Shown: positions 23,097-34,000 of the stretch, in pieces
Layout of the letters: each line of letters starts with the position of its first letter
Numbering within the stretch: position 1 is the stretch's first letter
Assembly: GCA_903928685.1 (NCBI GenBank)
Contig: CAIYRS010000016.1
Coordinates: 1-54,450, forward strand
Source: an uncultured Methylococcaceae bacterium
Lineage (GTDB): Bacteria > Pseudomonadota > Gammaproteobacteria > Methylococcales > Methylomonadaceae
Length of the DNA stretch: 54,450 bases
Direction of reading: 5' to 3'
Made by a program: the position numbers and the translations under genes
The notes under the pieces: model-generated
Seen by the model: only the letters and a program-made list of their open reading frames with translations
The model's database searches: none
What the model was told of the DNA's origin: nothing

Positions 23097-23666
23097 GGAA
23101 CGCTGGACTAATTGATTCCATTCATGCTTCGACAAGCTCAGCACGAACGGAATCAATTAGTTACCGTTCGGCCTCGACTGCATGGACAGATGGTTGCTCC
23201 TGCACTATCTGCATTTCCCACATCCCTGTGGGTCATGCAGGAGGTAGACAGAAAACTGCTCCTGCGTTTTCTGCATTCGCCATCCTTGTGGCTTAGCAAC
23301 GCATGGAGCAGTTGTCGAGAGCTTGTCGAAAGCTTTGTTCAGCGATTCCTTAAAACCAAAGCAATCCATTCTACGAAACTTGGGGTGTGGCTTATATATC
23401 CCTTATTCCCCAAACTTCCTGCCCGCTACCGCTATGCAGTTGGTCTGTGATAACGACCATCGCGCCAATATCAAAAGCCAACAATTTTCGCTGTGCGAAA
23501 TACGTCGTCCACAATAACTACCGATTGGCATCTGCAAAGCTAAGGTGAAGAAAAAGCCTCCCCTAACGCAAATCTGCTGTTATTTTGCACAAGCCACTTG
23601 CCATAAAATCGCACTAAAATTTTTATCAATCGACAGCCTTGCTTTTTTAATGAGAATTGTTATTAT
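23097..23666. other. Gene-free 570-bp spacer with dispersed repeats
   Basis: The left part holds a widely seen intergenic word, TTCGACAAGCTCAGCACGAA (23128-23147), and its partial inverse GAGAGCTTGTCGAAAGC (23317-23333). Repeated CTGCATTTCCCACATCCCTG-like and CTGCATTCGCCATCCTTG words lie between. The right end is the bfd promoter with a Fur box. Frames through it have no family features. Confidence 0.6.
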
Positions 23667-23668
23667 TT
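23649..23668 (+). promoter_or_regulatory. Fur box upstream of bfd-bfr
   Basis: AATGAGAATTGTTATTATTT closely follows the Fur consensus (GATAATGATAATCATTATC-like hexamers) and lies 32 bases upstream of the bfd start. This places bfd, and probably bfr, under iron control. Confidence 0.7.
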
Positions 23669-23699
23669 GTATAAAGCCATCGGTACGGAGATAAAAACA

Positions 23700-23915
23700 A
23701 TGTATGTATGTGTTTGTAAAGCAGTTACAGATAAGCAAATAACCGCCGCCATCAACGATGGCGTTTGCACCCGTCGCCAATTGTTTGAGTGCTTTGGTGT
23801 CGGCAGCGACTGTGGCAAATGCAACAAACAAGTCAAAGAACTACTTGACCAACATTGCCAACACAATTCTATAATGGCAGCAGCTGTTAACCAGCCTTAC
23901 TTCAACGCCGCTTAA
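23700..23915 (+). CDS. bfd: Bacterioferritin-associated ferredoxin
   Basis: Starting at [10 protein letters not shown] with a GGAG site (71 residues), the protein has the [2Fe-2S] layout of Bfd. Cys-x-Cys is in [13 protein letters not shown], and a second pair is in [15 protein letters not shown]. It delivers electrons to ferritin-bound iron so that stored iron can be released. It is followed 17 bases later by bfr and preceded by a Fur box, so it should be induced in iron starvation. Confidence 0.93.
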   Translation: MYVCVCKAVTDKQITAAINDGVCTRRQLFECFGVGSDCGKCNKQVKELLDQHCQHNSIMAAAVNQPYFNAA

Positions 23916-23932
23916 ACCCACAAGGTATATCT

Positions 23933-24397
23933 ATGAAAGGTGATGCAAAAGTTATTGAGTTTCTCAATAAAGCTTTAACCAACGAATTGACTGCTATTAA
24001 CCAGTATTTTTTACATGCTCGCATGTACAAAAACTGGGGTTTTAAAAAACTCAACGAGAAGGAATATCACGAGTCGATTGACGAAATGAAACACGCCGAT
24101 TTACTAATCGAGCGCATCCTTTTCTTAGAAGGCTTACCCAACTTACAAAGCCTTGATAAGTTAATGATTGGCGAAAACCCAGAAGAAATGCTGGAATGTG
24201 ACCTAAAGCTGGAACAAATCGCCATCCCACTGTTGCGTGAAGCCATTGCTTATTGCGAAACCGTTAAAGATTATATTTCACGCGAAATTCTTGAACGTAT
24301 CCTCGAAAACGAAGAAGAACATGTCGATTGGCTGGAAACCCAGTTTGAATTGATTGCCAAAGTCGGCATCCAAAATTATCTGCAAGCGCAGATGTAA
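23933..24397 (+). CDS. bfr: Bacterioferritin
   Basis: The 154-residue iron-storage protein keeps the dinuclear ferroxidase ligands: Glu18 ([10 protein letters not shown]), Glu51 and His54 in IDEMKHAD, Glu94 and the [11 protein letters not shown] site near the end. Met52, the bridging haem ligand, is present, so it is a haem-binding Bfr and not a plain ferritin. Length is normal. It is cotranscribed with bfd. Confidence 0.95.
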   Translation: MKGDAKVIEFLNKALTNELTAINQYFLHARMYKNWGFKKLNEKEYHESIDEMKHADLLIERILFLEGLPNLQSLDKLMIGENPEEMLECDLKLEQIAIPLLREAIAYCETVKDYISREILERILENEEEHVDWLETQFELIAKVGIQNYLQAQM

Positions 24398-24432
24398 GAT
24401 TAAAAATTCTCAGCCAATATCATTCGGGTACT

Positions 24433-24460
24433 GGAGTAAAAAAACCTGTTTTTTTACTCC
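24433..24460. terminator. Palindromic A/T-core element after bfr
   Basis: Arms GGAGTAAAAAAAC and GTTTTTTTACTCC flank CT. It keeps the outer GGAGT...ACTCC and A-run/T-run plan of the 26-bp dispersed palindrome but with a different middle. Placed 36 bases after bfr, it should also end transcription, and it may serve prfC from the other side. Confidence 0.7.
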
Positions 24461-24492
24461 AAACTCAATAACCCCAAATACCTATCCCGCCT

Positions 24493-26073
<1,581 letters not shown>

Positions 26074-26439
26074 GCTGGGCGATACGTGGCTTACTGGTAA
26101 AGCCGTGGATTATAACTGATTAGCTGTTGCTGTACTGGTCAAATCCCCCAAAATCCACGAATTGCCGAATGGCAATGGATTATCTCTAGCCGCTGATTAA
26201 GTTTTTCCTTCGTATTGCTGTCATTTTAGTTAGTTACTATAACGTCTGCCTTAATGGGCAAAATAAAAATCTTATAAATCATAATGATAAAACCAGCGAA
26301 TCATATGAATATTCACCCATTCATAGTTATGCCGCCTCTATTTTGATTTTTAATGTTTTTTATCAGCCAGATTAGGCAAGTTCATGACCAAAAAACGCCT
26401 TACCTTATCTCAATCTACTAACTAAAGAGAGGTTCATCG
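26074..26439. other. Gene-free spacer upstream of the nucleotidase
   Basis: These 366 bases separate divergent prfC and the secreted nucleotidase. They are A+T-rich. One TTGCTGTCATTTT word near 26216 recalls half a Pho box, but the second half is poor. The nucleotidase leader ends with AGAGAGG before the ATG. No RNA or repeat is evident. Confidence 0.55.
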
Positions 26440-28338
26440 ATGTCATTTAAAATCAAAAGTTTAGCTTTAGGCTGTGCGTTAGCCTTAGTTTCTGCAAGCG
26501 CATTTTCTGCCACCACCACTGTCCGCGTTATCGCGTTTAACGATTTCCACGGTAACTTACAATCACCTGGTACTTTCGGTATCCAACCAGGTGGTTCAGG
26601 TTCACCAACAACTCAAAAGGCATCAGGCGGTGTTGATTATTTGGCGGGTTATGTTGATTATCTTAAAACTGGCTTTGCCAACACGGTGGTTGTTTCTGCG
26701 GGCGATTTGACTGGTGCTAGCCCATTGATTTCAGGTGCATTCCATGATGAACCTGCGATTGAAACCATGAACCTTTTGGGTTTGGAATTTAATGCCGTAG
26801 GTAACCATGAATTCGATTACGGTAAAAAAGAACTGTTACGTAAACAACTCGGTGGCTGCTACCCCGGTGGCGTAATAGGTGTGGACACCTGTTTAGGAGC
26901 ATCCAGCACATCAACACCAGTATCAGTACCATATCCGTTTTCAGGTGCAAAATTCCGTTATTTGTCTGCTAACGTATCAGTAGCCACAAGACCTACATTT
27001 TTTCGACCTTATGGGATTAAAACCTTCCCTATTGGATTAAAAAAACCAAGAAATGTAAAAGTGGCTTTTATCGGCATGACTTTAAAAGACACACCAACTA
27101 TCGTTACCCCAACTGGCGTAGCAGGTTTGACTTTCAATGACGAAGTGCAAACAGTCAACGCCTTGATTCCTGAACTGAAAGCCAAAGGCGTGGAAAGCAT
27201 TGTTGTATTGATTCACCAAGGCGGCTTCCAAGGTTCAACCGGCCCTAATTACATCAATGATTGTTCATTAGCTTCTAACGGCACTGCCGATGCAAGCGCT
27301 TTAGAACCATTACGCAGTATTGTTAAAGGTTTGGATGACGCAGTAGATTTAGTGGTTTCAGGTCACACACATACAGGCTACACCTGCCAGTTGCCAAACA
27401 AAGCAGGCCGTAACATCCCTGTTACCCAAGGCGGAAACTACGGCCGTGTGGTTACTAGCATTGATTTGAGCATCGACACCACTACTCAAGATGTGGTTGG
27501 CTCAGCGATGAACAACACCGTGGTTGACCGTACTAATCCTGCTATCACCCCGAATGCAACCATTAAAAGCATTGTTGATGCATACGCAGCTAACATCTCA
27601 CCAATTGCCAACCAAGTGGTAGCAGCCATTTCCGCGCCTGTAGTCAACAACGACACTGCCAATGGCGGCAGTGGTGAAAAACCTGCTGGCGATTTGATTG
27701 CTGATGGCATGTTGGCAGCAACTTCACCTGCTAAATTTGGCGGCGCGCAAATCGCTTTCACCAATGCTGGCGGTGTCCGTGCTGATTATGCCAACAAAGC
27801 AACACCTCCGACTTATCCTTACAACTTGACTTATGGTGATGCCTTTACTGTGCAACCATTCGGCAACAACATGGTGACTATGACCATTACCGCGCAACAG
27901 TTGAAAGATGCGTTGGAAATGCAATTTCCAGGCAGCAGCTGCGTATTACCAAGTGGTACAAACAAACAAGTGCAACAACGAGTGCTACAGCCATCTAATG
28001 GCTTTAAAGTTTCTTGGAGCGCTACGGGTGCGGCCTGTAACAAAATCCAAGACGTAAGCTTAACTAGCTATGACAGCTTTGGCACTATCACCAACGTAGA
28101 CCAAATTGTCAGCGCGGGTGTAGTACTTAACCCAACCCAAACCTACCGCGTGACCGTCAACAGCTTTTTGGCAACCGGTGGCGATGCTTTCTCAGTATTC
28201 AATTTTGGCACTAGCCGCATCGGCGGCGCGCAAGATATTGATGCTACTGTCGCTTACTTGGCGCAATTTAAAACACCAAACGTTTATGATCCTGCTGCCA
28301 GCAGCTTGCATCTGCCACGCGTAGTAAAATTGCCTTAA
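26440..28338 (+). CDS. Secreted bifunctional metallophosphatase / 5'-nucleotidase
   Basis: The 632-residue protein has a Sec signal (SLALGCALALVSASAFSA-TTT). It then has a calcineurin-like phosphoesterase domain with RVIAFNDFHGNLQ, SAGDLTGASPL, VGNHEFDYG, LIHQGG and VVSGHTHTGY, the metal ligands of the UshA family. The C-terminal 5'-nucleotidase domain has EKPAGDLIADGML, NAGGVRADY and YGDAFTVQPFGNNM. It should hydrolyse extracellular nucleotides in the periplasm or outside, supplying phosphate and nucleosides. It has its own terminator. Confidence 0.92.
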   Translation: MSFKIKSLALGCALALVSASAFSATTTVRVIAFNDFHGNLQSPGTFGIQPGGSGSPTTQKASGGVDYLAGYVDYLKTGFANTVVVSAGDLTGASPLISGAFHDEPAIETMNLLGLEFNAVGNHEFDYGKKELLRKQLGGCYPGGVIGVDTCLGASSTSTPVSVPYPFSGAKFRYLSANVSVATRPTFFRPYGIKTFPIGLKKPRNVKVAFIGMTLKDTPTIVTPTGVAGLTFNDEVQTVNALIPELKAKGVESIVVLIHQGGFQGSTGPNYINDCSLASNGTADASALEPLRSIVKGLDDAVDLVVSGHTHTGYTCQLPNKAGRNIPVTQGGNYGRVVTSIDLSIDTTTQDVVGSAMNNTVVDRTNPAITPNATIKSIVDAYAANISPIANQVVAAISAPVVNNDTANGGSGEKPAGDLIADGMLAATSPAKFGGAQIAFTNAGGVRADYANKATPPTYPYNLTYGDAFTVQPFGNNMVTMTITAQQLKDALEMQFPGSSCVLPSGTNKQVQQRVLQPSNGFKVSWSATGAACNKIQDVSLTSYDSFGTITNVDQIVSAGVVLNPTQTYRVTVNSFLATGGDAFSVFNFGTSRIGGAQDIDATVAYLAQFKTPNVYDPAASSLHLPRVVKLP

Positions 28339-28366
28339 GCCTTAAACCCTTAAGCAATACCGACAG

Positions 28367-28397
28367 AAAGCCGCACCTTCGGGTGCGGCTTTTTTTA
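28367..28397 (+). terminator. Terminator after the nucleotidase
   Basis: The 11-pair stem AAAGCCGCACC/GGGTGCGGCTTT with loop TTC is followed by T's, immediately before the convergent gene ending at 28405. Confidence 0.9.
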
Positions 28398-28404
28398 TGG
28401 GTAA

Positions 28405-29829
28405 TCAATCGGCTACGACAACCGAAACTACCGCAGGTTGAAATTTTTCGTAGAGTTCTTCTATGGACGGATTTGCCGCTTTAGCTTTGCTACGTTTAAC
28501 GCGAGCCTGCGCCGATTTTGGCAACAACGACCGCAACGCCTCTACCCGCATGGCAAACGCACCTTTGCCAAGTTCGCTATCCCTATTACCAACACCTTTC
28601 AGCGGCTCTTGTCTGCCCAAAGTGATGGCGATTAATTGCCCAGATAAATCAAACACCGGACTACCGCTGCTTTCCGCACCAAAAGCCGTGCTGATTTGCA
28701 TTAAACCCGCCACCCCGACATCAGGCCTTACCACCACACTAGGCGCTATTAACGGGTAACTGGCTTCCAACGCATCGGTGACTGCATAACCAAACACAAA
28801 ACAAAATTTCACCGTTTTAGGTACTTGCAAAGCAAAGCTAGGCAAACTCCACGCCTTAGGATATGCCTGCGGCAATCGTAATAATGCCAAACCTTGTTCA
28901 GGCAAAACCTTCTCAACTTGCGCTGCCCGCAACTCCCCCAAACCATTCCGCACCCAAATAGTTTTAGGGGAATTACCGACCAGACTGGCATAAGTCACCA
29001 CCCGACGGCCTTGATCGACCACAAAACCATTCCCAGATTTGCTGTTATTGGTCGGCAACGGCAATGCCGCAAAATACGGTGCAGGCCAATTTGATGATTT
29101 AGCTGTGCTTGCTGCTACGGTTTTGGCATTAAGGTTTTCGGTCGGGATGCCATTCGGCCTACGCCCCAACCAATCGCGCAATGGCTTTGCCGCCTGTTGA
29201 TCGCCACTGGCTTCATAAGCCGCTGCGGCTTTGCTGCGCCAACTCGCCACGTCTTCAGCATTGCCAGCCACCAAGGCCGCCCGAGCCCGTAAGCGATAAA
29301 TATCGCCATGTGCTGGGTTTCTAGCTACCCAGGCATCCAGCTCGTGCAACGCTTGCGGAATCGCCTGCCGATCAATCAAGATTTCCGCATACGCCCCCAA
29401 CAACGCGGCATCATCGGGATGTTTTTTTAAGGCTTCAACAAGTTTAGGCAAAGCATGGGATGTTTGGCCTTCCCGGTCTTCCAAATACGCCAATAACGCG
29501 GCGGTATCATTAACATCAGGATGCTCGGCAGCCACCAAATTGGCGAAAGCAATCGTTTTTCTAAACTCACCCGCTTGCAAATACGCACGAACCATCCCAA
29601 TTTCCGCCTCTGCCGATTCACCAAACCCCGCCGCTTTTTCATAATACTCAGCCGCTTGTTGCGGCTTACCGCTTAGCATTGCCGCTTGGGCGCGTTCGAC
29701 CAAATCGTGGATAGCCAAATCAGCGGCACTAGGTTCGGCAAAGCTTGGCGATGCCAACAGTAAGCCTGCCAAAGCAAAAATCGGACGCGGTATTTTCAAA
29801 AAAACAGAAGCCATAAGTAGTAAATCCAT
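28405..29829 (-). CDS. TPR protein with degenerate trypsin-like protease domain
   Basis: The 474-residue exported protein has a signal peptide ending ASPSFAEPS. Four to five TPR-like helical pairs follow at about 35-225 (KPQQAAEYYEKAAGFG, ALPKLVEALKKHPDDAALLG, IPQALHELDAWVARNPAHG), then a trypsin/HtrA-type fold. GNGFVVDQGRRVVTYASLV corresponds to the usual GSGFVV...THAHVV, but the catalytic His is gone. EQGLALLRL lacks the usual Asp position, and FGAESSGSPVFDLSG keeps a Ser. So it is likely a non-proteolytic binding protein. It stands alone, divergent from tusD. Confidence 0.8.
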   Translation of the reverse strand: MDLLLMASVFLKIPRPIFALAGLLLASPSFAEPSAADLAIHDLVERAQAAMLSGKPQQAAEYYEKAAGFGESAEAEIGMVRAYLQAGEFRKTIAFANLVAAEHPDVNDTAALLAYLEDREGQTSHALPKLVEALKKHPDDAALLGAYAEILIDRQAIPQALHELDAWVARNPAHGDIYRLRARAALVAGNAEDVASWRSKAAAAYEASGDQQAAKPLRDWLGRRPNGIPTENLNAKTVAASTAKSSNWPAPYFAALPLPTNNSKSGNGFVVDQGRRVVTYASLVGNSPKTIWVRNGLGELRAAQVEKVLPEQGLALLRLPQAYPKAWSLPSFALQVPKTVKFCFVFGYAVTDALEASYPLIAPSVVVRPDVGVAGLMQISTAFGAESSGSPVFDLSGQLIAITLGRQEPLKGVGNRDSELGKGAFAMRVEALRSLLPKSAQARVKRSKAKAANPSIEELYEKFQPAVVSVVVAD

Positions 29830-30076
29830 AACGAGGTGTTGTTAACAAAGTCCCGCTTTACCATTAAAAAATCACCAAGGGTCACGATGTTTTCAGTAAA
29901 ACGTCGCTAAATTTTGGTATCGCTAAAAGTCAAAATGATGACATTGTTAATTTTTAATCCCGTTGATGATTAAAAATGCAAAATGCCGCCAACAAAAAAG
30001 TTAAAACCAATGCCGACTTGTATCTCGCCGGGCTTTGCGGATAATCGCTACTATTGCCATTAATTAAACTTTCACC

Positions 30077-30466
30077 ATGAAATTCGCCATCCAAATCAAC
30101 AGTAGCCCTTACCACGCCAACAGCGGACAGACGGCTTACCAATTTGCCTGTGCCGCACTTGCCCAAGGCCATGAAATTATCCGCATCTTTTTTTATCACG
30201 ATGGCGTTTATCACGCGTTCCGTTACGCCATGCCGCCGGATGATGAACAGCAATTTTCGCAATGCTGGACTGCCTTGGCGCGTGACCATCAAATTGATTT
30301 ACTGGTGTGCATTTCCGCAGCACAGCGACGGGGCTTGTTGGCTGCCGATGAAGCCCGCAGGCAAGGCAAAACCGATAATGACTTGGCGGAGGGTTTTCGG
30401 ATTGGCGGTTTAGGCCAATTACTGGAAGCCACTTTAGCCGCTGACCGTTTTTTGGTGTTTGGCTAA
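30077..30466 (+). CDS. tusD: TusD, sulfur relay subunit (DsrE-like)
   Basis: This 129-residue protein matches TusD throughout (MKFAIQINSSPYHANSGQTAYQ to ATLAADRFLVFG). The acceptor cysteine lies in IDLLVCISAAQRRGLL. In E. coli TusBCD passes persulfide sulfur from TusA to TusE for 2-thiouridine in tRNA wobble positions. It overlaps tusC by one base (TAATG). This links to the wobble-uridine genes at 34704-36318. Confidence 0.9.
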   Translation: MKFAIQINSSPYHANSGQTAYQFACAALAQGHEIIRIFFYHDGVYHAFRYAMPPDDEQQFSQCWTALARDHQIDLLVCISAAQRRGLLAADEARRQGKTDNDLAEGFRIGGLGQLLEATLAADRFLVFG

Positions 30467-30825
30467 TGGCGATGAAACGTTTTCTATTTTGCCTACGCAA
30501 ACCACCCCACAGCGGCGCTTATGTGCAAGAAATGCTGGATACCATCCTCATCACCGCTGCATTCGACCAAACTGTTGCGCTATTGCTGTTAGATGATGCG
30601 GTATTCCAATTAAAAAACCACCAGCAACCACCTGCGGATATGAAAGACACGGCGGCTATCTTTAAAGCCTTGGAATTGTATGACGTAACAACAGTTTATG
30701 TGGAGCAAGAATCCTTGCAGGAACGGGGATTGCTGGCGGCTGATTTGTTTCTGCCTGTGCAAGTTTGTGCACGAAAGGATATTGCCGCGTTAATGCAGCA
30801 GTTTGATGTGTTGTTTCCAGGGTAA
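30466..30825 (+). CDS. tusC: TusC, sulfur relay subunit (DsrF-like)
   Basis: The 119-residue partner of TusD carries FLFCLRKPPHSGAYVQEMLD, LLLLDDAVFQLKNHQ, FKALELYDVTTVYVEQESLQERGL and the DsrF-type C-terminus. Length is normal. No tusB follows: the next 268 bases contain no open frame of that kind. The complex may use a distant tusB or do without it. Confidence 0.9.
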   Translation: MAMKRFLFCLRKPPHSGAYVQEMLDTILITAAFDQTVALLLLDDAVFQLKNHQQPPADMKDTAAIFKALELYDVTTVYVEQESLQERGLLAADLFLPVQVCARKDIAALMQQFDVLFPG

Positions 30826-30865
30826 ACGTTAAATAAGGCACTGACATGAAAAAAGTTCGGTAATT

Positions 30866-30891
30866 GTAGGTGCGGATTCATCTGCACCTAC
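30866..30891. repeat. Short hairpin repeat after tusC
   Basis: GTAGGTGCGGA and TCTGCACCTAC form a stem of about 11 pairs around TTCA. It resembles small dispersed hairpins and lacks a T-run, so it is only a weak terminator candidate. Confidence 0.5.
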
Positions 30892-30983
30892 ACCAAACGC
30901 TCCATCAGAAATTTTGTGCTTAATCCTAAGTACTATCAAAAGTTGGTAATGTTAAAAATCAACGTGATGTTTTTTTCAAAGCT

Positions 30984-31012
30984 GGCATCAAAAAACCTGT
31001 TTTTTTAATGCC
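30984..31012. terminator. Palindromic A/T-core element after tusC
   Basis: GGCATCAAAAAAC and GTTTTTTTAATGCC form a hairpin with the same AAAAAACCTGTTTTTT core as the element at 24433 but different outer arms. It can end transcription of tusDC and, from the other side, of the large RTX gene. Confidence 0.6.
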
Positions 31013-31093
31013 TCTGCCATGCAATTACTTAAATTTTTACCACTATCCAAAACTTATGCCGCGTTGCCCACCCCCCTGTAACTCTAAAGTTCT

Positions 31094-34000
31094 TTAAACC
31101 ACCACAAAATCATCATGGGTTAAAGCCAAGCCGATACCTAGGGTGGCAATTTTTACCGCAAATCCGACGCTGCTACCAGTGGCGTCATAATACAATCCAC
31201 CAGTGGTGCTGTCGTAGAACAGGTAGTCATTGCTGTCCAAGGCTTTGCTGCCGATGACGAAGTTGTCGGCGGATAAAATCCCGGTAGTGATGAACTTAGT
31301 GAAGATGGCGTTTTCCAGTTGGATGGTGTCGTCAGCGACCAAAAAATCGTTGATTTTGTCGATGTTGGCGCTGATTGCGGTATCAAACACAAACAAATCT
31401 TGGCCTGCGCCGCCAGTCAGGTTGTCGTTGCCTAGCCCGCCTTTGAGAGTGTCGTTGCCTGCGCCGCCGTTGAGTGTATCGATACCATCACCGCCACTGA
31501 GGATGTTGTTGCCACTATTACCAGTCAGGGTATTTTTCAGGGCGTTGCCGGTACCGTTGATGGCTTTGATGCCTGTCAGAGTTAGATTTTCAATATTCGC
31601 GCCCAATGTATAGGTGACGCTGCTACTGACATTGTCGATTTCGGTGCTGAGGGTTGAGGTTTCGATTACAAGGTCGCCAATATTGTCCACCACATAACTA
31701 TCATTTCCAGCACCACCATTGAGAGTGTCGATACCTTTGCCGCCATTGAGAATATTTTTACCACTGTTGCCAGTCAAACTATTGTTAAGGGCGTTCCCAG
31801 TGCCGTTGATGTAACCGCTACCAATTAAGATAAGGTTTTCAACATTTGCACCTAAGGTGTAACTAATACTACTGCTGACGCTGTCGATTTCGGTGCTGAG
31901 AGTAGAAGTTTCAATGATGACATCGCCAACATTATCGACGGTGTAGCTATCGTTACCTAGGCCGCCAGTCATGGTGTCTGCTCCAGCCAAAGCATTGAAC
32001 TTGTCATTGTCGGAGGTACCGACCAATATGTCTTTGCCTAGGGATTCAGTGATGCCGTTTTGGGCAATATTAACCGACAGCGTTTTACTATCGCTGAACG
32101 TTCCGTCGGAGATAGTGATAGTGAAATTCTCAATCTTTGATGTTGTAAGGGCTTCTATCTTAGCGTCGTTGGCGGTAAAGCTATAAGCCCCATTGGTTTG
32201 GTTAACAGTCAGCGTACCGTAACTGCCAACCAAGCTGACCCATTCACCGTTGACGATACCGCCAACAATGCCATAACTGATCACGCCACCGTCTAAATCG
32301 CTGGCAATGAGTGAGCCAGTGACCATGGCAAAACTGTCGTCGAAGACAGTGTCGATGTATTGGATTGCAGTGGGGGCAAATAGGACGGGGGCAAAGCTAA
32401 TGCCGCTGTTGACTAGCAATTGTGCAGCCGAAGTGCTGTTGTTGATGACATTATAGATAATGCCCGCGTTGGTAACTTTTCCGGCATATTGCCAACTGCT
32501 GCGGTCTGCCAAGTTCAATAAATCACCTGCATTACCATCAATCACTAGCTGGTGGCGTTGCTCTGGGTTGATGCCGTTAGCACCGCCTGCGGCGAGGTTG
32601 TAACTGCCATCTGCCCAGCCGTTGGCGTTGTTGAAACTGTTAAAACCGGCCATGTCGATGACATCTTTAGCGGACAAAGTCAGGCTGTTGTTACCTGAAC
32701 CCGTGAGGTCGATACGTTCGATAGACTCAATCCGCGAACTGCTGCCGGGCGTAGCGCCGCCTTGGTTAGCGATGGCTGTCAAGTCGATATTGGTACCGCT
32801 GCCAGAAGCACTGATGGTATCAATGCCCGTGCCGCCATCAATCCGGGCCAATTGCCCATCAGTAATACCTGCTGTCAATTTGGCGACATTGTCGGTGTTG
32901 AGTACGAACATGTCATTACCCGCACCACCATACAGCACATCAGCGCCGCCGTTGCCGATAAGAGTATCGTTGCCTGCGCCGCCTACTAAGGTTTCCGATA
33001 TGGCAGAACCTGTTAAGGTGTTGTTACCGCTACCGCCAAGTTGGTCGACTGATGTATTGCTGAACGCGCCTGTGGTGCTACCGAAAATGACGTAGCTATG
33101 GCCAGTGGTGAGGCCTCCCAATGCTCCGATAATGAGGTCGGCGAGGCCGTCGCCGTTTATATCACCCGCTGAAACACTAAATCCTACAGAGTTTGTGTTA
33201 ATCGCGAAGCCACCGACACCCGCAGCCACTGCAGATAGATCAATCGCTGTACCTGTGGATTTGCCAAACACTAAATATCTACGGTCGACTGTTCCGCCGA
33301 TAATGAGGTCGGCAAGCCCATCACCGTTGACATCCCCTGCAGAAGCTACAATATTGCCACTGCCACTAAAAATATACGGCCCGTTGATGACGAAACCACC
33401 TATGCCGTTGGCAACGGCGGATAAATCAACAGCGCCAGTACCATGCTTGCCGAATACCACATAACTACGCCCGGCATTTTGAGAAGTGACGGAGCTGAAA
33501 GGAGCACCAACCACCAAGTCGTCAAGACCATCTCCATTGACATCGCCTGCGGCAGACACACTCAGACCACTTCGGTCATTTGCATATTCGCCGTTGATGA
33601 CGAATCCGTTATTACCATTGGCTACTGCAGATAAATCTATGGAAGTGCTTCCAGAATTACCAAACACCACATAGCTGCGCCCAGCATCGACGCCCGTAGC
33701 GGGATCGCTAAGCCATGCGCCGATTAGAAGGTCTGCGAAACCATCGCCGTTAACGTCACCAGCAGCAGACACCCTAGAACCACTCCAGTCCGATGGGTTC
33801 TGCCCATTGATAGCGAAACCGCCTATACCGCTAGCCACCGCTGACAAATCGATGTTGCCCGTACCCGAAGTTTTACCGAACACCACATAAGTTCGCCCAG
33901 CAACATTTTCAGCACCAAATGCGCCAATTAAGAGATCTGCAAGACCATCGCCATTAACATCGCCTGCTGCGGACACGCTGATGCCGGAATTGTCATATAG

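Noticed and set aside
23112-23450. 112-codon open frame after the TOPRIM-like gene
   Set aside because: It is made of dispersed intergenic repeat words and has no motif.
26200-26240. Possible Pho box upstream of the nucleotidase
   Set aside because: Only one CTGTCAT half is good; the second half does not fit, so phosphate control is not supported.
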